Positions 51,311 to 58,627 of a stretch of 64,000 bases of DNA are shown here, one piece after another (the stretch's first letter is position 1; the number at the start of each line of letters is the position of its first letter). Location: positions 1-64,000 of the forward strand of contig NZ_PXUE01000001.1 of the NCBI RefSeq assembly GCF_003020585.1, in the 5' to 3' direction. The stretch comes from Chryseobacterium aurantiacum. GTDB taxonomy: Bacteria > Bacteroidota > Bacteroidia > Flavobacteriales > Weeksellaceae. The position numbers and the translations under genes are program-made. The notes beneath the pieces were generated by a model. The model saw only the letters and a program-made list of their open reading frames with translations, had not been told where the DNA came from and ran no database searches.

Positions 51311-52417
51311 TTAGTGAATCATCAGAAAGCTAATTATAGCAAGACCGACAACTAAAAACGTAAATGCAAATAAATTAAGGGTAAATAATATGGCTCCAAT
51401 AATAAAGCTTACGAGGCCATGTGCATGATAAACCCTACGGTGAGCAATAAAGAAATATCCAACACTATATATTGATAAGGCCATCACCAGAATATATAAA
51501 ATAGTATTAGCCAGCCAAAAGTCTACTAGACCTATCAATTTGGTGAGTAAGAATATAAGCAGGATTGTTAATAAAAGAAACGAGAAATAATGCAGGGTAA
51601 AGATCCCGTGGTCAAAATACCACCATTTTTTCTTGCTATGAAAAACCCATAAAAAGAATGCAAAGAGCGGAAGATAGATGAAAAGGGCTTTGGGTAGGTT
51701 GTGAAATGACTTTTGTATCATATTAACAACAATTTCTTTTTTAGTTACTCCTTTCTCTTTAAGCTCAAAGAATTTATGAGCCACTGGTTTTTGAATAACA
51801 TCAAAAATTGAAGGTTTTTTAGCCAGAGCCGAGTCATAGGATTTCCTCGTTCTGTATTGTCCATACTCCACATCAGGATCTATTGTCTTATTCAGGTTCA
51901 ATATTTCTTTAACATCCTCTATTTTAGCGGAGTCCGGAAGTGCGTTTAAACCTTTAATAGTCATTGAATCCTCTGCTGTCAGGTTTTTTTTAGCCTGTAT
52001 GCTGTCCAGTATTTTTTGAGCTTCCAGAGATTGTATTTTGGAAATAACACCTGTCTTTTCCGAATCTTTGTGGTCTTTCTCTTCATTAAAATTAAAATTC
52101 ACCATAGGAAAAAGGGCAAACACAAAGAAAGTAATGAAACTGACAAATATATAGAGCTTTACAGGGGGAACAAATACCTGTCTCTTACCCTCCAGATAAG
52201 TGTTTGTAAGTTTTCCGGGTTTAAATAGTAGATTTTTTACCGTACCCCAGAATTGCCCATCATAATGGGTGAAGTCTTCAATAAAGTGGGTAAAAAGAAA
52301 ATAAAACGGTTGGCGTCTTTCAGTATTTTCCTGTCCGCAATGGGGGCAGAAACGTTCTTCAACTTGATGCCCGCAGTTCAGGCAGGTTTTATCTTCTCTG
52401 ATCTTTCCGTGGCTCAT
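51311..52417 (-). CDS. DUF3667 family membrane protein with N-terminal zinc ribbon
   Basis: From the ATG at 52417 the protein has 368 residues. The first 35 carry a double zinc knuckle (TCLNCGHQVEERFCPHCGQEN). The DUF3667 hallmark FIEDFTHYDGQFWGTVKNLLFKPGKLT follows in segments, then five or so membrane segments: one near 85-105 (LYIFVSFITFFVFALFP) and four from about 235 to 365. A long charged stretch (about 110-225) separates the first from the rest. Family function is unknown. An in-frame TTG (52438) overlaps the TATATTTG box, so the ATG is preferred. Confidence 0.92.
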   Translation of the reverse strand: MSHGKIREDKTCLNCGHQVEERFCPHCGQENTERRQPFYFLFTHFIEDFTHYDGQFWGTVKNLLFKPGKLTNTYLEGKRQVFVPPVKLYIFVSFITFFVFALFPMVNFNFNEEKDHKDSEKTGVISKIQSLEAQKILDSIQAKKNLTAEDSMTIKGLNALPDSAKIEDVKEILNLNKTIDPDVEYGQYRTRKSYDSALAKKPSIFDVIQKPVAHKFFELKEKGVTKKEIVVNMIQKSFHNLPKALFIYLPLFAFFLWVFHSKKKWWYFDHGIFTLHYFSFLLLTILLIFLLTKLIGLVDFWLANTILYILVMALSIYSVGYFFIAHRRVYHAHGLVSFIIGAILFTLNLFAFTFLVVGLAIISFLMIH

Positions 52418-52435
52418 GAGTAAAAGTTTGTGAGG

Positions 52436-52443
52436 CAAATATA
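52436..52443 (-). promoter_or_regulatory. -7 box of the DUF3667 gene
   Basis: TATATTTG on the minus strand fits TAnnTTTG exactly, 19-26 nt upstream of the ATG at 52417. The rest of the 52444-52686 divergent region is AT-rich with no open frame. Confidence 0.6.
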
Positions 52444-52686
52444 ATTATTTCAGTGATAAAATAATGGGATCAGTAAGCTTTTGCGGAAATCTTTAAAGGA
52501 AAGTTAATAAAGAAAGAGTTGAGGGACCAAACTCTTACTTTATCAGTTGTGTTTTTAGAATCTTCTAAACGTTTTTTTCATCGCAACAACATTTTACAAG
52601 TTTTATGCCAAAAGTATAAATAGTGTTAAAATCTATTGCTATAGAGTTGAATAGCAGATATTATATAGATTAAATGAAATATGTTT

Positions 52687-52715
52687 TTGGGTTACGAAAA
52701 TTATTTGTACCTTTG
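52687..52715 (+). promoter_or_regulatory. Promoter of rplM-rpsI
   Basis: TTG (52687-52689), an 18-bp spacer and TACCTTTG (52708-52715) followed by CA match the Bacteroidota promoter. A small CCC/GGG hairpin lies at about 52719-52732 in the roughly 40-nt leader, which could be regulatory. Confidence 0.75.
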
Positions 52716-52761
52716 CACACCCTTTTAGGGGTAAATTATGTTTAATCTTTAACTAAAACGT

Positions 52762-53217
52762 GTGAATACATTAAGTTACAAAACTGTTTCAGCGAACAAA
52801 GCTACTGCTAATAAAGAATGGGTTGTGGTAGACGCTGAAGGACAGCCGTTAGGAAGACTAGCTTCTACGGTTGCAAAGATTTTGAGAGGTAAGCACAAAA
52901 CGAACTTTACACCTCACGTAGATTGTGGTGATAACGTAATCGTTTTGAATGCTGGGAAAATTACGCTTTCCGGAAACAAGTGGGCTGATAAGACTTATAT
53001 CTGGCATACAGGATACCCTGGTGGACAGAAGTCTATGACTGCGGCTGAACTTCAAAAGAAAGATTCTTTAAAGGTATTAGAAAAGTCTGTAAAAGGTATG
53101 TTACCTAAAAACAGATTAGGTTCTGCCATCCTTAAGAACCTTTATTTATATGAAGGAACTGAGCACAAACATGAAGCTCAACAGCCTAAAACAATTAATG
53201 TTAACGAATTTAAATAA
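52762..53217 (+). CDS. rplM: 50S ribosomal protein L13
   Basis: The 151-residue protein begins with a GTG codon at 52762. The N-terminus MNTLSYKTVSANKATANKEWVVVDAEGQPLGRLAS and the core TPHVDCGDNVIVLNAGKI, YIWHTGYPGGQKSM and MLPKNRLGSAILKNLYLYEG in segments are typical of L13. It is an early-assembling large-subunit protein. rpsI starts 6 bp after its stop, the conserved L13-S9 order. Its promoter is well defined. Confidence 0.98.
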   Translation: MNTLSYKTVSANKATANKEWVVVDAEGQPLGRLASTVAKILRGKHKTNFTPHVDCGDNVIVLNAGKITLSGNKWADKTYIWHTGYPGGQKSMTAAELQKKDSLKVLEKSVKGMLPKNRLGSAILKNLYLYEGTEHKHEAQQPKTINVNEFK

Positions 53218-53223
53218 TTAATT

Positions 53224-53610
53224 ATGTCTATAGTTCACAAAATCGGAAGAAGAAAAACTTCTGTAGCTAGAGTTTATGTAAAACCAGGTTCTGGTGTTAT
53301 TACAGTAAACGGTAAAGATGCTGCAACTTATTTCTCTACAGACGTGATGGTTTATAAATTAAACCAACCGTTTATCCTTTCTGAGACTGTTGGTCAGTAC
53401 GACGTTACCGTAAATGTTTTCGGTGGTGGAAATACAGGTCAAGCAGAGGCTATCAGATTAGGTATTTCTAGAGCTTTATGCGAAATCAACGCTGAGTTCA
53501 GATTAGCATTAAAGCCAGCTGGTTTACTTACAAGAGACGCAAGAATGGTGGAAAGAAAGAAGCCAGGTCAGAAAAAAGCAAGAAAGAGATTCCAATTCTC
53601 AAAACGTTAA
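53224..53610 (+). CDS. rpsI: 30S ribosomal protein S9
   Basis: The 128-residue protein starts [24 protein letters not shown], contains [24 protein letters not shown], and ends in the basic tail [17 protein letters not shown] that reaches the decoding-centre tRNAs. It is cotranscribed with rplM. The stretch after it contains a CAGATTTCAGA-type short repeat and then the rpsB leader. Confidence 0.98.
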   Translation: MSIVHKIGRRKTSVARVYVKPGSGVITVNGKDAATYFSTDVMVYKLNQPFILSETVGQYDVTVNVFGGGNTGQAEAIRLGISRALCEINAEFRLALKPAGLLTRDARMVERKKPGQKKARKRFQFSKR

Positions 53611-53793
53611 TTTTCAGACTTCAGATTCAAGATTTCAGATTTCAGAATTTATTCAATTTGTTGTCTTTTATCTAAAATCTATTTATCTAAACAAAAAAAT
53701 TGCCCGTTACGTTTAGCATCCAAACGCTTCTCCCATCTAAAGAAGTTGTTGATTGTTTAAAAGACGGAAAGTAAACTAACAAAAACAGAAAAC
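53611..53793 (+). promoter_or_regulatory. rpsI-rpsB intergenic region with candidate rpsB leader hairpins
   Basis: Two adjacent hairpins are visible. CGTTT/AAACG occupies 53710-53726, and CTTCT/AGAAG occupies 53727-53745, about 50 nt upstream of rpsB. They abut exactly and could stack. Upstream (53616-53645) are short CAGATTTCAGA-like repeats, related to the inverted repeat before aroA. Autoregulatory leaders are common before ribosomal protein genes, so this may be an S2-responsive leader. No matching TAnnTTTG box is evident, so read-through from rpsI is likely. Confidence 0.45.
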
Positions 53794-54555
53794 ATGGCAA
53801 AAGCAAATGTAAAAGACCTTTTAGAGGCTGGCGTACACTTCGGTCACATGACTAGAAAGTGGAATCCAAATATGGCTCCATACATTTTTATGGAGAAAAA
53901 CGGTATTCACATTGTAGACTTACATAAAACAGCAGTTAAATTAGATGAGGCGTGCAGCGCTTTAGAAAAATTAACTTCTGCAGGTAAAAAAGTTCTTTTC
54001 GTAGCTACTAAAAAGCAAGCGAAAGAAGTTGTTGCAAAACACGCTTCTGAACTTAATATGCCTTATATTACAGAAAGATGGCCAGGAGGTATGTTAACGA
54101 ACTTCGTTACTATCAGAAAGGCGGTAAAGAAGATGAACTCTATCGACAAAATGAAAAAAGACGGTACGTTCGAAACTTTATCTAAAAAAGAAAGATTACA
54201 AGTTGACAGACAAAGAGCTAACTTAGAGAAAAACTTAGGTTCTATCTCTGACATGGTTAGACTTCCTTCTGCAATCTTTGTAGTTGATATCTTAAGAGAA
54301 CACATCGCGGTAACTGAAGCTAAGAAATTAGGTATTCCAGTTTTCGGTATCGTTGATACAAACTCTGACCCTAGAAAAGTTGACTTCGTTATCCCAGGAA
54401 ACGATGATGCTTCTAAATCTATCGATATGATCTTGAGCATTGTTTCTGATTCTATCAAAGAAGGTCAGTCTCAAAGAAAAGCTGATAAAGAAAAATCTAA
54501 AGAAGAAGGAGAAAAAGTGTCTGCTGATACAGATGCTGATTTCGATGCAGAATAA
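53794..54555 (+). CDS. rpsB: 30S ribosomal protein S2
   Basis: The 253-residue protein has LLEAGVHFGHMTRKWNPNMAPYIFMEKNGIHIVDLHKT in segments at the N-terminus. The S2 core includes ITERWPGGMLTNFVTIRKAV and PVFGIVDTNSDPRKVDFVIPGNDDASKSIDMI. The C-terminal tail is acidic (EEGEKVSADTDADFDAE). S2 is one of the last proteins to join the small subunit. The usual downstream tsf gene is absent, as a terminator and a minus-strand gene follow. Confidence 0.98.
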   Translation: MAKANVKDLLEAGVHFGHMTRKWNPNMAPYIFMEKNGIHIVDLHKTAVKLDEACSALEKLTSAGKKVLFVATKKQAKEVVAKHASELNMPYITERWPGGMLTNFVTIRKAVKKMNSIDKMKKDGTFETLSKKERLQVDRQRANLEKNLGSISDMVRLPSAIFVVDILREHIAVTEAKKLGIPVFGIVDTNSDPRKVDFVIPGNDDASKSIDMILSIVSDSIKEGQSQRKADKEKSKEEGEKVSADTDADFDAE

Positions 54556-54578
54556 TTAAAGATTTTCTTTAATATAGG

Positions 54579-54611
54579 AAAAACGCTGAACTTAGGTTCA
54601 GCGTTTTTTTG
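54579..54611 (+). terminator. Terminator of the rplM-rpsI-rpsB operon
   Basis: AAAACGCTGAAC, a TTAG loop and GTTCAGCGTTTT form a 12-bp stem followed by a T run, 24 bp after the rpsB stop. Confidence 0.93.
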
Positions 54612-54692
54612 CTTTTATAGATGTTTAAATATTAGGTTAGTCTATTAAAATAAGAATATAAAAGAAAAGCCACAGAATTCTGTGGCCTTATG

Positions 54693-55130
54693 TTAGTTTC
54701 TAAGCGTTATAGAATAGGAACTTGTTATGTACTTTGTCGATTGATAGGACGAGTTGCAAACCATTCCTGAAAGTCGGTAGTTTTGATTTTTAGGAACCAT
54801 GGTGTAGCCTATCTTTCCGGCTCCTATGGGAATCTTCTTAAAAAAGCCGTTTCCGCTTACCGTAAGGACCATATTACAAGAAGATTTATTCTCTACTGAA
54901 ATGGAGGTTCTGAGGTTGCCGGGATCATCATCATTTAGAAGATCGCTGAGTACCTCTGCTGTTTCTGGTTTATAGGTTTTAATAAGCTCGTTATATTCTC
55001 TTGCTGTATTAGCCGCACTTCCACCAGAGTTATTGGTAGGGTAGGGATTTCTTATAGGGTAGCCACCATAGTTGGCACTACAACTTGTAAGAATTAATGA
55101 GATTCCTGTGAGAGCTAATAGCTTTTTCAT
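54693..55130 (-). CDS. Small lipoprotein, member of a three-paralogue secreted family
   Basis: The 145-residue lipoprotein has its lipobox at LTSC (Cys about 17), then a Gly/Asn/Pro-rich linker. The C-terminal domain (about 75-140) has ISVENKSSCNMVLTVSGNGFFKKIPIGAGK and MVCNSSYQSTKYI. It matches the C-terminal domains at 55138-55818 and 56611-57384, sharing the SCN...VC cysteine pair and strand order. It lies 7 bp after the next gene on the same strand, so they are one operon. The family resembles DUF6759-type proteins of Chryseobacterium, but I am not certain of the name. Function is unknown. Confidence 0.78.
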   Translation of the reverse strand: MKKLLALTGISLILTSCSANYGGYPIRNPYPTNNSGGSAANTAREYNELIKTYKPETAEVLSDLLNDDDPGNLRTSISVENKSSCNMVLTVSGNGFFKKIPIGAGKIGYTMVPKNQNYRLSGMVCNSSYQSTKYITSSYSITLRN

Positions 55131-55137
55131 ACCTATT

Positions 55138-55818
55138 CTATTTTTTTCTTTTCTTTTTTAAGGGTTTTTCCGGTGGAGCAGCAGGCTTTTGTTCAGCTAC
55201 TGGCTGTTTCGGATTATCAATGGTTACAAAGATACTTTTTTTTACCTCTTTCTGGGAAAAGTACTTCATATCACACACGTTACTGTTGAGGGTATAGGAG
55301 CCTTTGTTGATCACAATGAAGTTTTCTCCATGAGCAGGAACGGCAAGATTGTAATAATCTTTTCCTTCTATCCTAAGAACAATATTGCAGTCTGAGTTAT
55401 TTTTAAATAAAAGGATAACTTCTTTTTTGGTAATATCCTCATTGAGCATTGCATTCAGGAGTTTTTCTGTTTTCTCCTTATGTTCGGTAGATGTTTCCGC
55501 AATTAATCGTCGAAATTCCTCCGCCTCTTTTGAATTGGGATCTTTCATTGCATTTTTGGGAATATCAGCCAATACAGGCCTTGCTTCCATCGGTTTGGCG
55601 GTAAGTGCTCCTTGGGTCCACTGAGAGTTTTTCAGGGCAATGAGCTTCGGTTTCAGCACACTCTTTTTCGGATCGTCAGGGTGTGCGTTCTTTAGATATT
55701 CTTCAATTTCCTTGATATTTGTGCTTTTTAGGATGTCTCTACTGCTTTTTTGTGCATTGGTAAAGACTGGGGTAAGGAAAGTGAAAAATAAAATCGTTAA
55801 AATTTTTTTTTTCATCAA
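55138..55818 (-). CDS. Secreted protein with AHPDDP N-terminal module and shared C-terminal domain
   Basis: The 226-residue protein has a signal peptide (about 1-22). An N-terminal module (about 25-60) has STNIKEIEEYLKNAHPDDPKKSVLKPKLIALKNS in segments, which is matched by the protein at 56611-57384. The C-terminal domain (about 135-205) has LLFKNNSDCNIVLRIEGKDYYNLAVPAHGE and NVCDMKYFSQKEV, including the SDCN...VC pair. A basic, proline-rich tail ends it. The trmB gene follows 16 bp upstream on the same strand. The role is unknown. The protein could bind a surface ligand through the conserved Cys-containing sandwich. Confidence 0.78.
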   Translation of the reverse strand: MMKKKILTILFFTFLTPVFTNAQKSSRDILKSTNIKEIEEYLKNAHPDDPKKSVLKPKLIALKNSQWTQGALTAKPMEARPVLADIPKNAMKDPNSKEAEEFRRLIAETSTEHKEKTEKLLNAMLNEDITKKEVILLFKNNSDCNIVLRIEGKDYYNLAVPAHGENFIVINKGSYTLNSNVCDMKYFSQKEVKKSIFVTIDNPKQPVAEQKPAAPPEKPLKKKRKK

Positions 55819-55834
55819 GTGTTGTTTTATTTCA

Positions 55835-56512
55835 TTAGCTTATTCGGAATTTTATATAAGTGATAGTTTTACCTTTAGCCGAAAATAGTTCTTCATAATA
55901 CGTTTTGATGTCTCTCAAATGTTCTGTATCAGGATCATATTCCGGAGCTCCATAAATGTCATGGTGAGCAGAGATGATTTCATATCCTGCACCTTGTAGG
56001 TATCCTAAAGTATATCCGTGAAGAAACTCTGAATCTGTTTTCAAATGGATGATACCACCCGGCTTAAGGAATTTTTTATATCGGTTTAAAAAGTCAGGGT
56101 GAGTTAATCTGTGTTTTGTTCTTTTATATTTGATCTGTGGATCCGGGAAAGTGATCCAGATTTCATCTACTTCATTCTCGGCAAAGAAATGATCTACAAG
56201 TTCAATTTGCGATCTTAAAAAAGCAACATTATTCATATTGTTTTCCACAGCTTCTTTAGCTCCAAACCAAAATCTCGCGCCCTTAATGTCAATTCCGATA
56301 AAGTTTTTTTCAGGAAATGTTCTTGCAAGTCCTACAGAGTATTCTCCCTTTCCACAACCTAGTTCCAAAACGATAGGGTTGTCATTTTTAAAGAAGTTTT
56401 CTCTCCATTTTCCTTTAAGATCAAAGCCATTTAAAGCATCTTCTCTTGTTGGTTGGATAACATTTGGTAATATTTTGTTTTCAGCAAATCTTGCTAATTT
56501 ATTCTTGCCCAT
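55835..56512 (-). CDS. trmB: tRNA (guanine-N7-)-methyltransferase
   Basis: TrmB makes m7G46 in the tRNA variable loop with S-adenosylmethionine. The 225-residue protein has the SAM-binding motif NPIVLELGCGKGEYSVGLA, NFIGIDIKGARFWFGAKEAVENN, the catalytic-region WITFPDPQIKYKRTKHRLTHPDFL in segments, and a C-terminal HLRDIKTYYEELF. The Asp and the PDP motif of the family are intact. The gene sits between two members of the small secreted family, so it is likely transcribed with them even though the jobs are unrelated. Confidence 0.96.
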   Translation of the reverse strand: MGKNKLARFAENKILPNVIQPTREDALNGFDLKGKWRENFFKNDNPIVLELGCGKGEYSVGLARTFPEKNFIGIDIKGARFWFGAKEAVENNMNNVAFLRSQIELVDHFFAENEVDEIWITFPDPQIKYKRTKHRLTHPDFLNRYKKFLKPGGIIHLKTDSEFLHGYTLGYLQGAGYEIISAHHDIYGAPEYDPDTEHLRDIKTYYEELFSAKGKTITYIKFRIS

Positions 56513-56610
56513 TGAGATTTATAAAATGACTGCAAAAATAGTAAAAATTGCATAGATTATAGACCTTTTAGAACTAAAAGACCTATGGAGAATACACTAT
56601 ATTCGTTTGG

Positions 56611-57384
56611 TTACTTTGCCTTTGTGCTTCCGAGGGCTACCATAATTGGTTTTTGAATGGTTTTTTGTGAGGCATACTGCGCTCCGCAGACTAAGCTTGT
56701 GAAAAGATACTGTCCTTTTTCTATCACTATTGAGTTGTCAGCATGCGCTGGAATAGCAAGTCTATACTTGGTGGTTCCTACCCCTTCCATTCTCACAATG
56801 ATATTACAGTCAGAATTATTTTGAATAAGAATAATGCATTCCTTAGCATTAGGATCATTATCAAAAAGGGAATTAAGGATTTTTACAGTCTTGTTTTGGT
56901 GTTCCACAGGAGAGATTTTCATCAGCATATTGAATTCTTCAGCTTCTGCATTGGGTATGGCTGTGTTGGAGGCTGTATTTACAACAAATGTATTTTGCGT
57001 GGTGCTTGGGGTGTAAACGGCTGTAGGTTGCTTTGATGCCAGTTCCGCCTTATACTTTGCGATTTGTTTCTCCTTGATTTTGGCGTTCATCTCATCAAAA
57101 GTAATCTTCGTAGAAGGTCTTCTTCTTAACAGGGCAAGCATTTCCTGCATATCTTTTACTTTCTGATCGTCAGGGTGTGCGTTTTTGATGTATTCTTTCA
57201 TCAGTTCCATAACCCTTGGTTTCAGTACAGATCGTCTTGGATCATCAGGATGAGCGTCTCTTAAGAAAGCATTAATTTCATAGATGTTATTGCTTTTTAT
57301 AACATCGCTGTAGTCTTTCCCTCTTTTTTGGGCAGACAGACTGAAAAACAAGACTGAGCTAATAAGTAAAAGTATTTTTTTCAT
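56611..57384 (-). CDS. Secreted protein with duplicated AHPDDP modules and shared C-terminal domain
   Basis: The 257-residue protein has a signal peptide (about 1-18). Residues about 22-90 contain two AHPDD-type modules (IYEINAFLRDAHPDDPRRSVLKPRV and IKNAHPDDQKVKDMQEML), where the paralogue at 55138-55818 has one. A Lys-rich helical linker follows (about 95-125), then a Thr/Asn-rich linker and the shared domain (about 175-250) with IQNNSDCNIIVRMEGVGTTKYRLAIPAH and LVCGAQYASQKTI. It belongs to the same unknown family. It is 98 bp upstream of trmB on the same strand. Confidence 0.78.
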   Translation of the reverse strand: MKKILLLISSVLFFSLSAQKRGKDYSDVIKSNNIYEINAFLRDAHPDDPRRSVLKPRVMELMKEYIKNAHPDDQKVKDMQEMLALLRRRPSTKITFDEMNAKIKEKQIAKYKAELASKQPTAVYTPSTTQNTFVVNTASNTAIPNAEAEEFNMLMKISPVEHQNKTVKILNSLFDNDPNAKECIILIQNNSDCNIIVRMEGVGTTKYRLAIPAHADNSIVIEKGQYLFTSLVCGAQYASQKTIQKPIMVALGSTKAK

Positions 57385-57640
57385 TAATGAGTTTTTAGTT
57401 AAAAATGATGTACTTTCTCTTAATTTGCGTTTAGGTTAAATAGTTTATATGATAACGTAATAGTATTTTTTTTATTTTAAACACTTGTATGTGACATAAA
57501 ATTACGCATATTTTTGAATATTAAACAGAAGTATTTGATAAATTTTGAATAGCCTGTATAAATGATAAAAAAATAATCCATGTAAATGATACATGGATTA
57601 TGGTTTATATGAAATTTTGGTTTCTTTTTCAGATCAGATT

Positions 57641-58432
57641 TTACTTGGCAACTACCTCCTGAAGATGAGAGTTTCTTAATCTTTTTTGGTAGATAGGCAC
57701 ATATTTCTCAATAGGGATTTTTATGGCTTCGAAGTTTCCGGCCAATACGTAAGGCTGTATATTTTCTGACGTATAAACAAACTGAAGGAAGTTGTCAATC
57801 AGGTTTTCAGGAATTTTAAATCTGGTGAAATATTCTTTACCTAAATAATTCTTTATCTGGGTAACAGAACTATTCATCTTTTCATAGGCCTGATAACGTT
57901 GTTTTTTCTTTCTTTCCCCAGACAGCATATCATAGATGCTTCCAAGGCTTAAAGTAAGCCCACCATCTCTTAACCCGGCAACCGGAAGCTCAGGAGGAGT
58001 CCCGTCACCTTTAGGTTCTGGAAGACCAATTACTTTCTTAATAGCTAATCCTTTGTCTTCTTTCCTCAATGAATTTACATCATATCGAAGATTTCCTGTA
58101 GGCTTGAATCTGTTGAGTACAATTTCCTGAATCTCATAATACGCAATCTTTAGTTCTACAAGATTTTTCTGACCCAGCAATTGCGGAGTCATCTTGATGT
58201 CTTTTCTTTCGGTAACAATAGAGGTAAAACGGATAACATCACCCGGATTTGCGGGAACATTAAAATTACCATTATAGTCCGTAAGAACAGTCTTTTGTGT
58301 GTTCAGATTGGTAACATATACCTGGTTAAGATACAAGATAGAGTTATCCCTTAGAAATACTTCTCCGGAATACATTTGAGCATTGATTTTTGCCAGAAAA
58401 ACCAATAACAACAGAGTAAACAGTTTCTTCAT
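57641..58432 (-). CDS. Secreted protein with carboxypeptidase-regulatory-like domain
   Basis: The 263-residue protein has a signal peptide (about 1-18). Residues about 20-95 form a CarboxypepD_reg-like sandwich (SGEVFLRDNSILYLNQVYVTN, TVLTDYNGNFNVPANPGDVIRFTS in segments). The rest is helical and basic with no enzyme motif (ERKKKQRYQAYEKMNSSVTQI, and ENLIDNFLQFVYTSENI). Many Bacteroidota surface proteins have this layout. It is a single gene, 195 bp upstream of the next gene on the minus strand. No function can be inferred. Confidence 0.8.
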   Translation of the reverse strand: MKKLFTLLLLVFLAKINAQMYSGEVFLRDNSILYLNQVYVTNLNTQKTVLTDYNGNFNVPANPGDVIRFTSIVTERKDIKMTPQLLGQKNLVELKIAYYEIQEIVLNRFKPTGNLRYDVNSLRKEDKGLAIKKVIGLPEPKGDGTPPELPVAGLRDGGLTLSLGSIYDMLSGERKKKQRYQAYEKMNSSVTQIKNYLGKEYFTRFKIPENLIDNFLQFVYTSENIQPYVLAGNFEAIKIPIEKYVPIYQKRLRNSHLQEVVAK

Positions 58433-58576
58433 ATAATTGGCAAAATTACATAGAAATACAGCAATTTGTGTCTCATTAGATAAAGAATAGTGGTTAAAGT
58501 TATATTAAACTTTAGGATTAAATTGTTAATGAGTGTTATAAACCTCGTTTTAATTCAAATGAAGGCCTAAAAAGCA

Positions 58577-58621
58577 AGAGGCTGAAAGAAAGTTTTGGTG
58601 ATTTGCTTTCTTTCAGCCTCT
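58577..58621 (-). terminator. Terminator of the large T9SS type B protein gene
   Basis: AGAGGCTGAAAGAAAG (58577-58592) and CTTTCTTTCAGCCTCT (58606-58621) form a 16-bp stem with a 13-nt loop, just beyond the stop codon at 58628. On the minus strand a TTGCTTTTTAGG stretch follows. Confidence 0.85.
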
Positions 58622-58627
58622 GATCTT

